64,000 bases of DNA from Gammaproteobacteria bacterium (GCA_947469285.1 CANIOW010000002.1:1-64000); one strand, 5' to 3'; positions 1 to 9,341 are shown, counted from the first letter of the stretch. Notes: a model not told the origin generated them from the letters alone. A program made the numbers and translations.

Positions 1-16
1 CGCCCACCGCGGCCAA

Positions 17-1174
17 TCATTGGAAGCCAAAAGCCTCTCGATAGTCCGCATAACGTTCCCGCACCATCTCCGCGGTCAACCCAAAGTCTTCCAAACGATA
101 CACCTGCCGACCATAGCGTCCCGGCGGGTGAGCTGCCCGGTAAACGCGAATGCGCTCTGCTGACACCTCATCGAGCGTGCCGCCAAAGTGACTGTGAATC
201 GAGCGAATAGAGGCCACTGGATCGCGCTGGAATTCAGTGAAATAAACGTCGTGAAACTGTGCGGCGTCATGCTGGCGACGAAAAGCCATGCTCTGCTCGA
301 TGATGTTCGCCCACATTTCGAACTGCCACCGGCCGACCGCATGCGGATCGACATGATCGCTGTAGAGCACCCGTAATCGATAAATCAAGGTACACAGGGA
401 GGCCAGTACGTCCACCGGGTCCCGGTGCGTCTGTACCACACAAGCGTCCGGGTAAACACGGAACACCTCAGCGAGATTCCTGAGGTGCGCTGGGTACTTC
501 AGGACCCAGCGACGGTCGGGCGCCGTGGATTGCACCAATGCCAAGGCCTGGCGGTGCCAGTCATAAGCCGGCGCCACGGATTGCTCTCGAAACCACGCCG
601 TGTAGCTTGGCACCACTGCCATCGAATCAAAGGTGTCATCGGTAAAGTGATGTCGGAACAGGTGGCGACACTCCTCCGGCCCATCAGCTCGCATGTCATG
701 CAATGCTCGCAGCCCGGGGTCGAGGGAGTACATGCCATCTATTTCACGGCGCGCGGCCACCAAGCGCGGGTCATCTGCCGCAACTGGCCCGAGGGTACGT
801 GGACGTGGCGAGGCCGCCATAAAGTATTCGAGGACCTGATGCCGCGGATCTTCGGCCAATAAATCGTGTAATGCGCTGGTGCCGGTCCGCGGCAAGCCAA
901 GCACAAACAGCGGCTGCTTCACTGGCGCCGTCAGCACCAGCGCATGTTGCTTCCACTGCTCGATGAGGCTCAGGCGCGCCGAGAGAATGCCCAACACTTC
1001 ATGGCGCACCGCCATACGTCCGAAAGCATTTAAGCGGGCTTCCTCATCGTAGGCGCGCAGCAAAGTTTGCAGTCCCTCGACAAAGCGTGTTTCGCCAAAA
1101 TCACTGAGCCCCGTAATCGCCGCGGCCTCTGCCATCAGCTCTTGATCAGATCCTGCCAATAACGCGGACGACAT
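17..1174 (-). CDS. Sulfotransferase family protein
   Basis: A 385-residue protein of the PAPS-dependent sulfotransferase fold, expected to move a sulfuryl group from PAPS to an unidentified acceptor. The phosphate-binding loop LPRTGTSALHDLL lies at about residues 94-106. A later segment with WVLKYPAHLRN and THRDPVDVLAS (about 230-265) matches the 3'-phosphate-binding region. The ATG is preceded by GAGGAGAAGG, which supports this start. It is cytoplasmic, with no signal peptide. It lies 116 bp downstream of a DUF1214 gene on the same strand; this pairing is common in lipid- and steroid-degrading bacteria as far as I recall. The acceptor cannot be read from the sequence. Confidence 0.88.
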   Translation of the reverse strand: MSSALLAGSDQELMAEAAAITGLSDFGETRFVEGLQTLLRAYDEEARLNAFGRMAVRHEVLGILSARLSLIEQWKQHALVLTAPVKQPLFVLGLPRTGTSALHDLLAEDPRHQVLEYFMAASPRPRTLGPVAADDPRLVAARREIDGMYSLDPGLRALHDMRADGPEECRHLFRHHFTDDTFDSMAVVPSYTAWFREQSVAPAYDWHRQALALVQSTAPDRRWVLKYPAHLRNLAEVFRVYPDACVVQTHRDPVDVLASLCTLIYRLRVLYSDHVDPHAVGRWQFEMWANIIEQSMAFRRQHDAAQFHDVYFTEFQRDPVASIRSIHSHFGGTLDEVSAERIRVYRAAHPPGRYGRQVYRLEDFGLTAEMVRERYADYREAFGFQ

Positions 1175-1290
1175 GTAACCTTCTCCTCAACCTGCAGGAC
1201 ACCCATCGGTGGTGCTAGCGTCGCCCGAACAGGTGACCTGACGCTCGAGCGCTGATTTAAACCAGAAAGCCTATGGCTAAATTTTCTCGA

Positions 1291-2406
1291 TTAAACAGAC
1301 AGCCCTTGAGACATCAGGCTGTTTAACTTCACGACCCGTGTACGGGGCTGCGGATGATTCGCTGCCTTCACCCAACGCAGCCCCATGCCCCCACGTTGAT
1401 GTCCCGTCGTATCAATCCAATTAGGTAACCCAGGGTTTTGATGTGCTACGACCAACGTAAATGAACCATCGGCATGGTAAACAGCCGTGTGCTGATTGAT
1501 GTCCACGGGGTAGTAGCGGTAGTCGCCCGACTCAAGCCAATGATTACACAACTGAAAATTCCAATAGTCACAGAGGGGCGGGTCGGCCTCAATAAGCAGC
1601 GCCTCGTCTGCTTGCAAAGCCCAGTAGCCCATATAAAAAAAGATATTGGGATCTCCGTGCGCTGCCTGCTTAACACCCACTGCATGTTCACGAAGCTCGT
1701 TGGGATTCTCCATCCAGAGCTCCGACCACTTCAGAAAGTAGTCCGCAGTGCCCCCCACAAATTGCCCTGCAGACCGCAAGGACTCGGCGAAACGGGCGGC
1801 ATCGAGCGGCCGCGGTGAACTCGGCTGACCGACGATTTCAATCGTTAGCTTGGCGATTTCCTCGCTCGCCTTGTCCAGAAAGTTTTGCCGAACAATGAGC
1901 GCCGTGGTGTCTGGATCCATGGGCAGCCAATTGCCCGGCTTCTGCTGCTGGCTGACCTGAAGGGTGAACGAGCCATCGGGACTGATCTCTAGTTGGCTGG
2001 CTTCCACTAAGCCTCCGCAGCCGGATCGCCCCGGACGACCATAGTCGCCATAGTAAGTCCCAAGACTCAGGTAGTGAATGCTTCCCCGTTGGCCACGGAT
2101 CAAGTACTCACAGTCGCCCCGCAGTGACGCCATTTGGTAATAGCTGTCCGGATTATCTACCCCAAATTTCTGCGTCTCATGGACAGGACGATAAAAGACC
2201 GGCGCTAGTGGATCGGCATACTCCACATAGCGCTCAAGACCACAGCGCAGCATACGAGTGAGATAGCGAAACCCCTCTGCGCGCTCTAAGGGATCGTTCT
2301 GCGATCGCTCCAACACGATTGCGCCAGCGCGCTCTAGCGAATGGCAAAAATCTCGCCACGCCGTACCATCGACCACGCTAGCCTGTGAATCCACGCGCTC
2401 TACCAT
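1291..2406 (-). CDS. DUF1214 domain-containing protein
   Basis: A 371-residue protein with the hallmarks of DUF1214 in its C-terminal third, with a beta-rich core and the segments SLGTYYGDYG and NQHTAVYHADGSFTLVVAHQNP. No catalytic function is established for the family. A GAGGAA ribosome-binding site precedes the ATG. There is no signal peptide or membrane segment. It is probably co-transcribed with the downstream sulfotransferase gene (gap 116 bp). The family is recognised from overall sequence pattern, so the family call is fairly secure but the role is open. Confidence 0.8.
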   Translation of the reverse strand: MVERVDSQASVVDGTAWRDFCHSLERAGAIVLERSQNDPLERAEGFRYLTRMLRCGLERYVEYADPLAPVFYRPVHETQKFGVDNPDSYYQMASLRGDCEYLIRGQRGSIHYLSLGTYYGDYGRPGRSGCGGLVEASQLEISPDGSFTLQVSQQQKPGNWLPMDPDTTALIVRQNFLDKASEEIAKLTIEIVGQPSSPRPLDAARFAESLRSAGQFVGGTADYFLKWSELWMENPNELREHAVGVKQAAHGDPNIFFYMGYWALQADEALLIEADPPLCDYWNFQLCNHWLESGDYRYYPVDINQHTAVYHADGSFTLVVAHQNPGLPNWIDTTGHQRGGMGLRWVKAANHPQPRTRVVKLNSLMSQGLSV

Positions 2407-2683
2407 GTCGGCATTTCCTCGGTTAGGAGGCTAACGGCCAAGTCTTACAAACCACTGCTATCCAAAAGACCCGCCGCCAGCTCGAGACAGCAGCCATCCC
2501 TAGCTCTACTGTCCAGAGCTGCCGGTATGGCCGTGATTGAAGACTGTCACAGAGCTTTCGAAAGCAACATACAATTTATGCTCGCATTCCTGGCAACCGG
2601 CAGGCCCCAGCCCCTCGCCAGCGCCGCAGTGCGCGCCTACCGGCCGTCGATCAAGTGCCGACGGCCCGGCGGCCCGGCGGCCC

Positions 2684-3133
2684 TTAAAAATGAAAGGTAT
2701 CTGCCAGCAGCTTGGTGTCCAGATACTCTCTGAATTCCACGATTTTAGAGTCCTGGAATCTCCACAGCTGCACATAGCTGGAGTTATACGGGCGGCCGTC
2801 TTTGGTCTCTGCTCGGCCTACGGCCTCCGTGACCACCCAATCCCCTGCTGCCACCACATTGGTGATGGTCACCGAAATCCCCGACACCAATACGCTCATA
2901 AAACCTTCAAACAGCGTCTTCATCGCCGGCACACCCTGCAGCGTACCGGAACTGGTTGAGCTGCCATTCATCCAAAACTGACTGTCAGCGCTAAACGGGG
3001 CAAAGAAATCTTCCGTGTGCGCGCGCGACTCCGCCTCTAACACCGCCCTAACCGTCTCCACACGCTGCTTCATTTGCGCCTGTTGCGCCTTCCAGGCCAA
3101 AAACTGCGTGTATTCCTGAGGGTCCACTTCCAT
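2684..3133 (-). CDS. SnoaL/NTF2-like domain protein
   Basis: A small single-domain protein of about 149 residues with the NTF2-like cone-fold pattern: helix-rich N-terminus, then VTEAVGRAETKDGRPYNSSYVQLWRF and an ending like KIVEFREYLDT. That ending is typical of SnoaL polyketide cyclase/limonene hydrolase-like enzymes. I chose the ATG at 3133 because AGGA lies eight bases upstream. The reading frame stays open for 30 further codons, but that extension looks unlike protein. It sits 102 bp after a second SnoaL-like gene on the same strand, suggesting a two-gene unit. The substrate is unknown. Confidence 0.8.
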   Translation of the reverse strand: MEVDPQEYTQFLAWKAQQAQMKQRVETVRAVLEAESRAHTEDFFAPFSADSQFWMNGSSTSSGTLQGVPAMKTLFEGFMSVLVSGISVTITNVVAAGDWVVTEAVGRAETKDGRPYNSSYVQLWRFQDSKIVEFREYLDTKLLADTFHF

Positions 3134-3235
3134 TTTATAATTCCTATTTTTTGTAACCCAATTGACTCGCCTGGTGCACTGCGTGCCTGGCGGATCATAG
3201 TCTTCATCCATCAGGTTGTTCACGGTGTTTTAAAG

Positions 3236-3781
3236 TCAGCGTTGTCCGCGCTGGGACATCGAAAAGAAACCATACGAGGGATCAATCGCGCCAGGCTTAC
3301 CGATGTAGGCGCCGGCGATAATCGGATTATCAAGATTCACGATCGAAGGGTTGTGCAGATTGGCCCAGTCCGCCACCACTGCGCGATGGCTAAATTTCCA
3401 GATACCGTCGCGTTTCTGGTATTTGTCGAAATAGCGTCCGCCGATCAGCAGGTCGAGAGCGCCATCGTCCGTACGTATCTTGTGGAAGGCAATGAGGTAG
3501 ACCTCGCCTTCTGCATGATCGCCGTCCAGCTTTAGGTTCACCGTGGTGACGTTGTGATGCAGAATTTCCATCGGAACCTGAATGTCCGGCAGCTTGTCGA
3601 TAAAGTCCATCGCCAGACCCTTGAAAAACGATGCATGGTCATCGAGGGCGTCTGCGTGATAAAGCGAGCGCATTTTTTCATTGTCATGCCGGTCAGCTGC
3701 GTTGCAGTAGGCGCAGATCAATTCGTAGATGGCCTGTTTGTCGAGCAACACCTGCAACTGAGATTCAAGATCAGGGCTCAT
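3236..3781 (-). CDS. SnoaL-like (SnoaL_4) nuclear transport factor 2 family protein
   Basis: About 181 residues with an NTF2/SnoaL_4 fold. It opens with LLDKQAIYELICAYCNAADR, then LYHADALDDH, HHNVTTVNLKLDGD and GIWKFSHRAVVADW. This matches the scytalone-dehydratase/bile-acid-dehydratase-like group often found in steroid and aromatic catabolic clusters. Two ATGs lie two codons apart; the second (3781) is preferred because AGGAG is six bases before it but abuts the first. It may act as a dehydratase or isomerase on a ring compound; that is inference from the family only. Confidence 0.82.
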   Translation of the reverse strand: MSPDLESQLQVLLDKQAIYELICAYCNAADRHDNEKMRSLYHADALDDHASFFKGLAMDFIDKLPDIQVPMEILHHNVTTVNLKLDGDHAEGEVYLIAFHKIRTDDGALDLLIGGRYFDKYQKRDGIWKFSHRAVVADWANLHNPSIVNLDNPIIAGAYIGKPGAIDPSYGFFSMSQRGQR

Positions 3782-3849
3782 GATCATCTCCTAGTGGTGG
3801 TGCGAGCCGCGCCTCGCGATGGACATGGTGTACGGAGTGAGACACGAAC

Positions 3850-5628
3850 TCAATGGGCGCGAAAAACGGTCTTACCGCCAAGGACGGTCTCGATGACCTT
3901 CACGTTGGCAATATCACGCACCTCGACCGTCAGCGGGCTGCGGTCCAGCACCACGAGATCTGCCAACTTGCCAAGTTCAAGCGAACCCACTACATCGTCG
4001 CAGTGGAGCTCGCGCGCCGCTGTCACTGTCATCGCCCGTAACGTCTCGAGCCGCGACAGGCCTGGGTCGTCACCCAAACGTCCTGCATAGGCCGGGCCAG
4101 TAGCAGGGTCATTTTCACGGGTAACGGCTACTTTGAACGCAAACCACGGGTTTAGCGCATCCACCGGCCAGTCACTGCCATACGCCACCGGGGCGCCTGC
4201 TCGCAGGAGCAAGCCGGCCGGTTCGAGTATCGAAAAGCGCGCGGGCCCCAAGTAGTCCTTTAATTGGTCGAGCGTGTCCGGGGCCGGTTTCTGCCACTGA
4301 AAAGACAGCACCGGGTAGACCCCGAGCGCTTGGAAGCGTGGAAAGTCATCCGGGTGCACCAGTTCGTCGTGCGCCAAACCCACCCGTATGTCCTTACCCG
4401 GCAAGGCCTGACGCATCGCCTCTACGCCGTCGAGGCCAGCCCGCACTGCACGATCTCCATCTACATGCAGGTGCGGGTCAATCCCGGCCCGACCCAAACG
4501 GATCAACCACTCGGCAAGAGGCGCCGCAGGGAAATACGGCTCAGGTCCGCGGCTAAGGCCTGGAACCCAGTGGGGAGCGGCCGGCGTCCCGTCGTTGATG
4601 AAATAAGGATCGATCACTGCGCCCGTAAATGCGGGGCCGGCGATGACGCCATCGAGGTAGAGCTTGGCATTACGCAAAGTGAGGCTGGCAGGCGCGCCAA
4701 TGGTGCCGCCATCGAAGCGCTTTCGCAGCGACACAATCTGCCGAAGCGCCGCTGCCGGGCGCTTGATATCCGCGATCTGAATCTCTGGCGCAAAATGCAC
4801 GCGTGCGGTCAGGCCACCGGCCTGCATGACGCGCTGGAACGAATGCATGGCGTACTCTGGCGTATCTGCGTCGAGTGCTGTGGTGATTCCCTGCGACGCC
4901 ATTTCTGCCAAGGCCGCACGCGCCGCCGCATCATATTGTTGGGCCGTCAGCGGTGGAATCAGCTGTTCGTAAACCGCGTAAGCACCATCTTCAAGCAAGC
5001 CGTTAGGCTCGCCGTTCGCATCGCGATTGATTCGACCACCAGGCATATCCACCGACAATTTGGTAATGTGCGCCGCCGCCAGCGCGCGCGAATTAGCCAG
5101 CACCGTATGACCGAAGGCATCGAGGACGAGAATCGGCCGCTGGGTGTTCAGACTATCCAACAGGGTTTTATTGGCCAGCGTTCCCGCCGGTAGCATCGCT
5201 TGCTGAAACCAGTTGGTGGCCTCCAGCCAACCGTCAGGTTCGTGACGACGGTCGGCGTCAAGACATTGCTGCAGACGCTGACGGAATTCGGCCACCGTCA
5301 AAGCTGCGTAATGCAAAGAGCAACCAATCGCTCGTACGCCACCCTCCATGGGGTGCATGTGTCCATCGACCAAGCCGGGCATGACGAAAGCGCCGGACAG
5401 CATTTTCTGCTCTGTCTTCGGCCCCACGTAGGCGGTCACGCCGGCGTCGTCGCCGACATAGACAATCCGTCCTTTGGAAATAGCGAGCGACTCGACCACC
5501 CGGTTCGCGGCATCGGCGGTATAGATCTGGCCCTGCCGATAGACCACCTCTGCCGGCGTCCCCGACATAGCGACCGCAGGCACAAGCGCGAGAATTAACA
5601 ACCGCCGGGATAGTGAGGAAAACATCAT
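3850..5628 (-). CDS. Secreted amidohydrolase (YtcJ-like, amidohydrolase 3)
   Basis: A 592-residue metal-dependent hydrolase of the amidohydrolase-3/YtcJ type. A hydrophobic signal peptide covers residues 1-22 (LLILALVPAVAMSGTPAE), so it is probably periplasmic. The first metal-binding motif HMH is at residues 90-92 (GLVDGHMHP). Later metal ligands fit LHVDGD and VAYGSDWPV, and the C-terminus closes the small beta domain with GKLADLVVLD. Two adjacent ATGs start the frame; the second has better spacing (six bases) to GGAG. The substrate is unknown. It diverges from the OB-fold gene across a 327-bp gap. Confidence 0.9.
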   Translation of the reverse strand: MMFSSLSRRLLILALVPAVAMSGTPAEVVYRQGQIYTADAANRVVESLAISKGRIVYVGDDAGVTAYVGPKTEQKMLSGAFVMPGLVDGHMHPMEGGVRAIGCSLHYAALTVAEFRQRLQQCLDADRRHEPDGWLEATNWFQQAMLPAGTLANKTLLDSLNTQRPILVLDAFGHTVLANSRALAAAHITKLSVDMPGGRINRDANGEPNGLLEDGAYAVYEQLIPPLTAQQYDAAARAALAEMASQGITTALDADTPEYAMHSFQRVMQAGGLTARVHFAPEIQIADIKRPAAALRQIVSLRKRFDGGTIGAPASLTLRNAKLYLDGVIAGPAFTGAVIDPYFINDGTPAAPHWVPGLSRGPEPYFPAAPLAEWLIRLGRAGIDPHLHVDGDRAVRAGLDGVEAMRQALPGKDIRVGLAHDELVHPDDFPRFQALGVYPVLSFQWQKPAPDTLDQLKDYLGPARFSILEPAGLLLRAGAPVAYGSDWPVDALNPWFAFKVAVTRENDPATGPAYAGRLGDDPGLSRLETLRAMTVTAARELHCDDVVGSLELGKLADLVVLDRSPLTVEVRDIANVKVIETVLGGKTVFRAH

Positions 5629-5955
5629 GATCTCCGGATGGCACGGTGAAAACCCATCATAAGGGCACAGGCCAGATTAGCGAGAGCATTTTCAGACCTT
5701 GCCGTCCAGTGTCCTGCCGGCGCCCAGAAGCCCTACGGCAAGCAAGGGCGGCGCCGATCCCGCCAAAACGCGGCCAGCAGCGCCGCCTCCGAGGTTTTTA
5801 CTTCACATAACGCACCTGCCGTCTCGCTAGCCGCCGTGTACGCGACGCCACGACGGACACTGGCGGGTTATGCTCTCCAGACTGCTAGCGTGTCCGGTGC
5901 GCCACCTCACCGGTAAGCACCGCGGCACTGACCTAAGCGTTTTCAAAGGACCTGC
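5629..5955. other. Divergent intergenic region without a recognisable gene
   Basis: These 327 bp separate the minus-strand amidohydrolase from the plus-strand OB-fold gene and must hold both promoters if each is transcribed separately. I see no convincing coding frame, RNA gene or operator in it. An AAAGGA at 5945-5950 is the ribosome-binding site of the next gene. Confidence 0.5.
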
Positions 5956-5958
5956 GTG

Positions 5959-6714
5959 ATGCATCGCTTAAAAACCTTGGGCATAACACTGTTCGCCAGC
6001 TTGCTCGGCCCGGCCTGCTCTATGGCACAGCCCTCCGACTTGAGACGTGGTGGGGCATCTGCGGACGACGCGCACGAGACCATGGCACGAAATACGCCGA
6101 TCAACGTGGCACGAACTCTGCCACTCGGCCGCATGCTCAGCATAGAAGGCACTGTCACGACCCCGTCCGGCGCCTTCAATTCCAGTTTTTATGACCTCGG
6201 CTTTGCCATTCAGGACCGGACAGCTGGAATTTTTATCAGCCTGCCATTGGTGGATACGCACCTCACGGTGGGACAAAAAGTGCGAGTTACTGGCGCCATC
6301 GGCGACAGCAATGGCCTGACGCTACTGGTACCGCTGCATCCGAATGACGTCCAGGTGCTGCGCGGCAAAGGCGAGGTGAAACCTCTTGCCGTGGTGACTG
6401 GAAACATCAACGAAACCACGGAAGGCCGCTTGGTGGTCATCCACGGCACTATCACCCAGCCCGTCGTCGCCGACCTACCCTATGGCTACAAGCTAGTGGT
6501 CGATGACGGTTCAGGCGCTATTACTGTTTTCATCAACCTTGAAACCGGCATCGACGTCAGCCAATACCTGCCCGAGCAGCGGGTACATGTCACCGGGTTC
6601 AGCAGCGAGTACGCGGGCCACTACGAGATAGACCCACGGTTCCCTACAGACATTGTCGTGGAGGCCACTGCCGATCAGGGCCGCGTTAACGGCGAGGGTT
6701 ACGAGCATGACTAA
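5959..6714 (+). CDS. Secreted OB-fold domain protein
   Basis: About 251 residues. The N-terminus (MHRLKTLGITLFASLLGPACSMA) is a signal peptide; the AC before SMA also allows a lipoprotein reading. The rest carries two OB-fold-like units, one around VGQKVRVTGAIGD and one around GRLVVIHGTITQ to EQRVHVTGFSSEY. These resemble the secreted OB domains found in bacterial exonucleases and thermonuclease-like proteins. ATG at 5959 and GTG at 5956 both lie near AAAGGA. The 3' end overlaps an out-of-frame ATG (6707) that probably once started the next gene. No enzymatic motif is visible; ligand binding is inferred. Confidence 0.72.
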   Translation: MHRLKTLGITLFASLLGPACSMAQPSDLRRGGASADDAHETMARNTPINVARTLPLGRMLSIEGTVTTPSGAFNSSFYDLGFAIQDRTAGIFISLPLVDTHLTVGQKVRVTGAIGDSNGLTLLVPLHPNDVQVLRGKGEVKPLAVVTGNINETTEGRLVVIHGTITQPVVADLPYGYKLVVDDGSGAITVFINLETGIDVSQYLPEQRVHVTGFSSEYAGHYEIDPRFPTDIVVEATADQGRVNGEGYEHD

Positions 6715-6767
6715 GGGACCCCTCAGGCACTGGACTACCGACCGGCCGGATCCTGCTGGCCATTGCC

Positions 6768-7721
6768 ATGACCTTCGGTTCCGTGCTTTCCGTACCGGCA
6801 GTTGCGGCGGCTCCAGCGGCGGTTATTCCAGCGGCGCACTTCGAATTGGTAACGCTGGGAACCAGTGGTGGACCCATGCCGAACCCGAACCGCTCGCAGC
6901 CAGCAAATTTGCTGAGCAATGGCGCGGAATCCTACCTCATCGACTGCGGTGACAGCGCAGCCGAGAGAATGATCGCTGCCGGCGCGAGCTTCCAATCACT
7001 GCGCGGCATCTTCCTAACGCACCATCATTTTGACCATATTGGCGGCCTTTTCGCCGTACTCGGCCTGCGGTTCCAGCTGAAAACCCCGGGCGAACTGACG
7101 ATCTACGGACCGCCCGGAACCAAAGAACTCGTCACCGCGCTGCTGGCCGCCATGGAACCCAGCGCTGCGGCGCGTTACGGTGTGCCCGGCGAGGTCTATG
7201 TATCGCCCGCGCAGAATATCGAAGTCATTGAAATGACCGATAATTCGCAGGTGAAAGTCGGTAGCGTCACCGTCTCGGCTGTCGTGAACAGCCATTACAG
7301 CTTCACGCCGGGCGGCGCGGAGTATGCGAAATCCCAGTCACTGGCTTACCGATTCGATCTTCCCGACCGGGCGATCCTATTTACCGGCGATACCGGTCCC
7401 TCTGCTGCAGTGGAGAAGCTCGCGACCCATGTTGACCTGTTGGTTGCCGAGATGATCGACCTTCCCAACACGCTAGCGATGGTCACTAAGTTCTCGACAA
7501 ACCTGCCTCCTCAAGTAAGAGTGCAGATCGAGGAGCATCTGAAGACGCAGCACCTAGTGCCTGTCGAGATCGGCAAGCTGGCACAACAGAGCAAGGTTGG
7601 CGCCGTTATCGTCTCGCATCTTGTCGGCGTGCAAGAAAGTGAATCGGCGAGTTATGTCGCGGGCATCGCTAAAAGCTATGCCGGCCCGATCATTATCGCC
7701 AAGGACCTGCAGCGCTTCTGA
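6768..7721 (+). CDS. Metallo-beta-lactamase-fold hydrolase with damaged signal peptide
   Basis: A 317-residue MBL-fold hydrolase (RNase Z/lactonase-like group). The metal motif THHHFDHIGG is near residue 83, with LFTGDTGPS as the later Asp ligand region and VSHLVG near the end. The ATG at 6768 falls in the middle of a hydrophobic stretch ending in VPAVAAA. Translating upstream in the same frame gives GRILLAIAMTFG, the missing half of a signal peptide, but no normal start codon. The ATG at 6707 reaches that sequence only after a one-base shift near 6740. It is either frameshifted or started unusually. It is probably coupled to the upstream OB-fold gene and probably periplasmic. Confidence 0.82.
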   Translation: MTFGSVLSVPAVAAAPAAVIPAAHFELVTLGTSGGPMPNPNRSQPANLLSNGAESYLIDCGDSAAERMIAAGASFQSLRGIFLTHHHFDHIGGLFAVLGLRFQLKTPGELTIYGPPGTKELVTALLAAMEPSAAARYGVPGEVYVSPAQNIEVIEMTDNSQVKVGSVTVSAVVNSHYSFTPGGAEYAKSQSLAYRFDLPDRAILFTGDTGPSAAVEKLATHVDLLVAEMIDLPNTLAMVTKFSTNLPPQVRVQIEEHLKTQHLVPVEIGKLAQQSKVGAVIVSHLVGVQESESASYVAGIAKSYAGPIIIAKDLQRF

Positions 7722-7758
7722 GAGCTGGCTGCGGTAACGCCGAGGGTCACGGGCATCA

Positions 7759-8781
7759 CTAAGTGACCCGCAGACGCGCAACGTCTGCGGACTGCCATAG
7801 CGTCGAATCACTGCTGACAATCATCCCCGCCATTCCTGGGGTGTTAGCGATGAGATGCCGGCCCTGTACAGCGCCAGCCACCATAATGGCTGCCCCCAGG
7901 CCATTAACGGTCTCTGAGTGGTTTGCGATGAGCGTCACTCCATGGACCCCACCACTCGGCAGACCGGTACGCGGGTCCAAAACATGATGGTAGCGCCGGC
8001 CATCGCGCCAAAAGCACCGCAGATAGTCGCCCGACGATGCCACCACACCATCGCGCAGGGCAATAGTCAGCAGCAGCTTTTGCGGCGCCCGTGGGTCGCG
8101 CAAACCCACGCGCCAGTCGCGCCCTTGTAGCTGCCCACAGCACAGCACATCACCACCCCCATTGAGCATGGCATTGCGGATTCCGTGGTGACGCAGTACG
8201 TTCTGGCCCGCTTGGAGTATTGGCAGCTTGGCGATACCGCCCAGATCGAGTCGCATGCCCGGTTTACGCAGCCTTACCCCACCACCACGCTCCAACACCA
8301 CGTCGCGGTAGTTCACCAGCCGACGTTCTGCCGCCAACTCCACGGAGCTGGGAAGATGCCGACTAGCCCCAGCAAAATCCCATCCCGAATAGGCCCCCAC
8401 CGTGGCGTCAAACGCGCCATCGCTGAAGGCAGAGACCGTTTCTGCACGCCGCAACACCGCCCACAACTCCGGCGACACCGCTAATGCCTGCCGCCCCGCC
8501 GCACGTCGCAACGCACCCAGCTCACTGTCCTCTCGGTAGTGGCTCAGTAAGCCTTCAAGGCGCTGCATCTCGGCGAAAGCCGCCTCGATGGCAAATGCCC
8601 CCAAGGCTTGATCCGCATGGTCTACCGTTATATCCAGCTGTGTTCCCAGCAGGCTCCGCGAGCGCCGCTGCACCTCGGGGGCCGCCGCGGCGTTCGTGCT
8701 GCCCAGCCCAAGCACCAAAGCACCCAAGCCCGCCAAGCACTCTCGCCGGCTCCATGCACCCGGTGCTGTCCATGTCCGCAT
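7759..8781 (-). CDS. nosX: FAD:protein FMN transferase, NosX/ApbE family
   Basis: About 340 residues of the ApbE family, which attaches FMN to Thr in exported flavoproteins. Family segments are LGTQLDITV, GAFDATVG, LDLGGIAK, the glycine-rich MLNGGGDV, and HHVLDPRTG with Asp for Mg. The ATG at 8781 gives a Tat-type signal (SRRECLAGLGALVLG); the longer frame upstream would overlap the cytochrome gene. Tat export is typical of NosX rather than general ApbE. The likely target is the SGAT motif in the FMN domain of the NosR part of the fusion gene nearby. The gene lies 37 bp after the cytochrome c gene. Confidence 0.87.
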   Translation of the reverse strand: MRTWTAPGAWSRRECLAGLGALVLGLGSTNAAAAPEVQRRSRSLLGTQLDITVDHADQALGAFAIEAAFAEMQRLEGLLSHYREDSELGALRRAAGRQALAVSPELWAVLRRAETVSAFSDGAFDATVGAYSGWDFAGASRHLPSSVELAAERRLVNYRDVVLERGGGVRLRKPGMRLDLGGIAKLPILQAGQNVLRHHGIRNAMLNGGGDVLCCGQLQGRDWRVGLRDPRAPQKLLLTIALRDGVVASSGDYLRCFWRDGRRYHHVLDPRTGLPSGGVHGVTLIANHSETVNGLGAAIMVAGAVQGRHLIANTPGMAGMIVSSDSTLWQSADVARLRVT

Positions 8782-8818
8782 GGATTCGAGCCGATCGTTC
8801 ACGAAAGACCACGCCCAT

Positions 8819-9193
8819 TCATTGCGACAGGCTGACCATATAATCGATCGCTGCCTTGATCTCCTCATCGGTCAGCGCGGGGTTGCCACCCCGCACCGGC
8901 ATAGCGCCTTTCTTGCCCGTAAAGCCCTCCAATGCGTGTTGGTAAAGAACGGCCTTCCCCTGCGCAATGCGAGGCCCCCAGTCAGCGATATCGCCGGGTT
9001 TTGGAGCACCTGCGATATTGGCTGCGTGACATAGCGCGCAAACTTTTCCGTAGGTACTTTTACCAAGCAGGTTCTCTGTTATCGGGGGCGGCGGTAGCGC
9101 ACTCACAGCATTCGGTGCGCCGCCTTTTTCGTCCCCGCAAGCGGACAGCAGCAGCACGGCAACCAGCGCTAAGGCGTAAAAACGTGGGCTCAT
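8819..9193 (-). CDS. Lipoprotein cytochrome c (class I, c5-like)
   Basis: A 124-residue monohaem cytochrome. The signal peptide ends in a lipobox (LLLSAC), so the protein should be anchored by a lipid in the periplasm. The haem site CALCH is near residues 52-56, and GAMPVRGG supplies the axial Met. The C-terminal helix reads DEEIKAAIDYMVSLS, as in c5-type cytochromes. It diverges from nosZ over 148 bp and precedes nosX, so it is the probable electron donor to N2O reductase (inference from position). Some clusters have comparable genes called nosC, but that equivalence is not demonstrated here. Confidence 0.88.
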   Translation of the reverse strand: MSPRFYALALVAVLLLSACGDEKGGAPNAVSALPPPPITENLLGKSTYGKVCALCHAANIAGAPKPGDIADWGPRIAQGKAVLYQHALEGFTGKKGAMPVRGGNPALTDEEIKAAIDYMVSLSQ

Positions 9194-9341
9194 CGCTCTA
9201 CTCTCTTGTGTGGCAAACCGAGATAGGTTCTTTAAATTAAATACGCGAACATGGCCGCCATTGAATTCTTGCTTCGCTAAATATTAACGTCATTTCCGCA
9301 GTGTTTCATTACGGGAATAGACCTACCAAGGACCACTCGCC
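9194..9341. promoter_or_regulatory. Divergent control region between cytochrome c and nosZ
   Basis: This 148-bp gap must contain the start signals for both the nosZ operon and the cytochrome/nosX pair. It is locally AT-rich (9230-9240 and 9278-9290). AAGGA at 9328-9332 is the nosZ ribosome-binding site, nine bases before the GTG. I looked for an FNR/DNR box (TTGAT-N4-ATCAA) and found no good match. Confidence 0.5.

Noticed and set aside
2641-2683. GC-rich GGCCCGGCGG repeats after the SnoaL-like gene, considered as a terminator
   Set aside because: Repeats are direct rather than clean hairpin arms, and no T-run follows on the minus strand.
4264-5193. 309-codon open frame opposite the amidohydrolase
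   Set aside because: Antisense of a well-supported amidohydrolase; the translation has no recognisable domain.
9194-9341. FNR/DNR box upstream of nosZ
   Set aside because: Looked for TTGAT-N4-ATCAA. The best stretch (TTGAATTCTTG) lacks the second half, so no site is claimed.
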